A model generated the notes under the pieces. That model was not told where the DNA came from. It worked only from the letters and a program-made list of their open reading frames with translations, and did not search any database. This document shows positions 5,313 to 5,653 of a stretch of 5,653 nt of DNA, one piece after another. Made by a program: the position numbers and the translations under genes. The DNA is from Oscillospiraceae bacterium (GTDB lineage Bacteria; Bacillota; Clostridia; Christensenellales; Aristaeellaceae), in the NCBI GenBank assembly GCA_031282605.1, contig JAITDK010000019.1:1-5653 (forward strand). Reading direction: 5' to 3'. How positions within the stretch are numbered: the first letter of the stretch is position 1; every line of letters begins with the position of its first letter.

Positions 5313-5363
5313 TGCGTGGCGTGAAGAGGTGGCGGTGGCTTGCGCTGCGAAACGTTCGGCTGT
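5313..5363. other. Short unassigned spacer
   Basis: Between the operon hairpin and the right repeat copy I see no gene, stem or repeat worth naming. Confidence 0.5.
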
Positions 5364-5382
5364 CCGCTGCGGCGGGACGCTG

Positions 5383-5400
5383 TTCGATCTGCGGATCGAA
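5383..5400 (-). other. Covarying hairpin with CGCA loop (right copy)
   Basis: This is the partner of 213-230. The stem bases are 5383-5389 and 5394-5400, with the loop at 5390-5393 (CGCA on the minus strand). Both substituted pairs remain Watson-Crick, which is the classic sign of selection for a folded structure. Confidence 0.75.
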
Positions 5401-5417
5401 TGCGCTTTAAGTTACTG

Positions 5418-5476
5418 GCGCCCGCCACAATGGCGTAAGTTGTCAACTTCTTTATAGCGTTTTGACTGGCGGGCGC
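5418..5476 (-). other. Long-stem structure in the right repeat (possible RNA fold)
   Basis: GCGCCCGCCA at 5418-5427 pairs perfectly with TGGCGGGCGC at 5467-5476, a 10-bp stem. On the minus strand the enclosed sequence includes AAGTT-GAC-AACTT, a clean 5-bp inner hairpin that is interrupted by mismatches in the left copy. Relative to 135-195, one C and its partner G are both missing, so the stem stays intact. Confidence 0.7.
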
Positions 5477-5481
5477 AGGAG

Positions 5482-5537
5482 TTGGAACGCGGGAACGGTG
5501 GGACGGTGGAACGGTGGAACGGTGGAACGGTGGAACG
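5482..5537 (-). repeat. 8-bp tandem array, 7 units (right copy)
   Basis: On the plus strand the units end in GGAACG or a one-base variant. Four are identical GTGGAACG units at 5506-5537, and three are degenerate (TTGGAACG, CGGGAACG, GTGGGACG) at 5482-5505. A 7-base variant follows at 5538-5544, equivalent to 99-105 on the left. The identical units at one end and degenerate ones at the other suggest recent expansion at the hairpin-chain side. Confidence 0.88.
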
Positions 5538-5653
5538 AGGAACGTCCCTGCGGGGAGCCTGGGACTCTGTCCCAGACCCTGCGAAGGGCTATCCGCCCTT
5601 TCGAATCCGGACCAGGCTTCGCCTGGACCATCGTGATACACATGCCATCGGCT

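Larger units (their letters stand above)
5364..5642 (-). repeat. Right copy of the structured inverted-repeat element
   Basis: Read on the minus strand, this is the second copy of the element at 1-249. It is 30 bases longer, which is fully explained by four extra 8-bp units (+32) and one missing base on each side of the long stem (-2). The hairpin chain occupies 5545-5626 (stems at 5612-5626, 5584-5600, 5559-5575 and 5545-5556). Homology stops near 5364 on the inside, after CCGCTGC. On the outside it ends at or after 5642, where the left copy meets the window edge, leaving 11 bases of unmatched sequence. The copies face each other across 5.1 kb of genes, so recombination between them would invert the locus. 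Confidence 0.9.

Noticed and set aside
5482..5537. CRISPR-like array
   Set aside because: The units are 8 bp, contiguous and without spacers, and no cas gene is present. It is a simple tandem repeat.
5162..5641. Minus-strand open frame of 159 codons (and similar short frames at both ends)
   Set aside because: It starts inside the repeat element, runs through the 8-bp array and then antisense over the end of the binding-protein gene. Its composition is repeat-driven and it has no ribosome binding site or domain.
1..5642. Complete composite transposon
   Set aside because: No transposase, resolvase or integrase gene is present and no target-site duplication can be seen. The repeats look like non-autonomous interspersed elements.

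Overview
The window holds a four-gene accessory locus from a bacterium that is probably a member of the Clostridia (Bacillota). This placement is an inference from three things: strong AGGAGG-type ribosome binding sites with TTG/GTG starts, the style of the RbsB-like binding protein, and the serial hairpin intergenic repeats. No rRNA, tRNA or marker gene confirms it.

Layout. Positions 1-249 and 5364-5642 are two copies of one structured repeat in inverted orientation. They enclose all the genes. Inside the left copy is a gene-free stretch (250-403) with several small hairpins. Next comes a leftward gene (404-1150) for an unrecognised multi-pass membrane protein with two cysteine clusters. A 237-bp divergent intergenic region follows, with a 13-bp tandem repeat and a near-consensus promoter (TTGACA, 17 bp, TATACT). 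Rightward from it run three genes of an RbsA/RbsC/RbsB-type sugar ABC importer: a double ATPase (1388-2977), a permease (3041-4051) and a solute-binding protein (4189-5262). A strong hairpin at 5283-5312 closes the operon.

How the genes work together. The binding protein should capture a small ligand, probably a monosaccharide, outside the membrane. A permease homodimer should pass it inward, powered by the fused two-domain ATPase. No kinase, isomerase or regulator is present, so the substrate cannot be named. The two long intergenic gaps in the operon contain RNA-like structures, and the binding protein has the best ribosome binding site, which fits the usual need for excess binding protein.

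The most unusual part is the flanking repeat. Its outer ~112 bp are a chain of hairpins that is almost identical in both copies. Its inner ~120 bp differ more, but two stems show compensatory changes: two base pairs swapped in a hairpin with a constant CGCA loop, and one base pair gained or lost on both sides of a long stem. An 8-bp tandem array between the two halves has 3 units in one copy and 7 in the other. This suggests an interspersed element selected for folded structure, possibly an RNA. I could not assign it to a known family.
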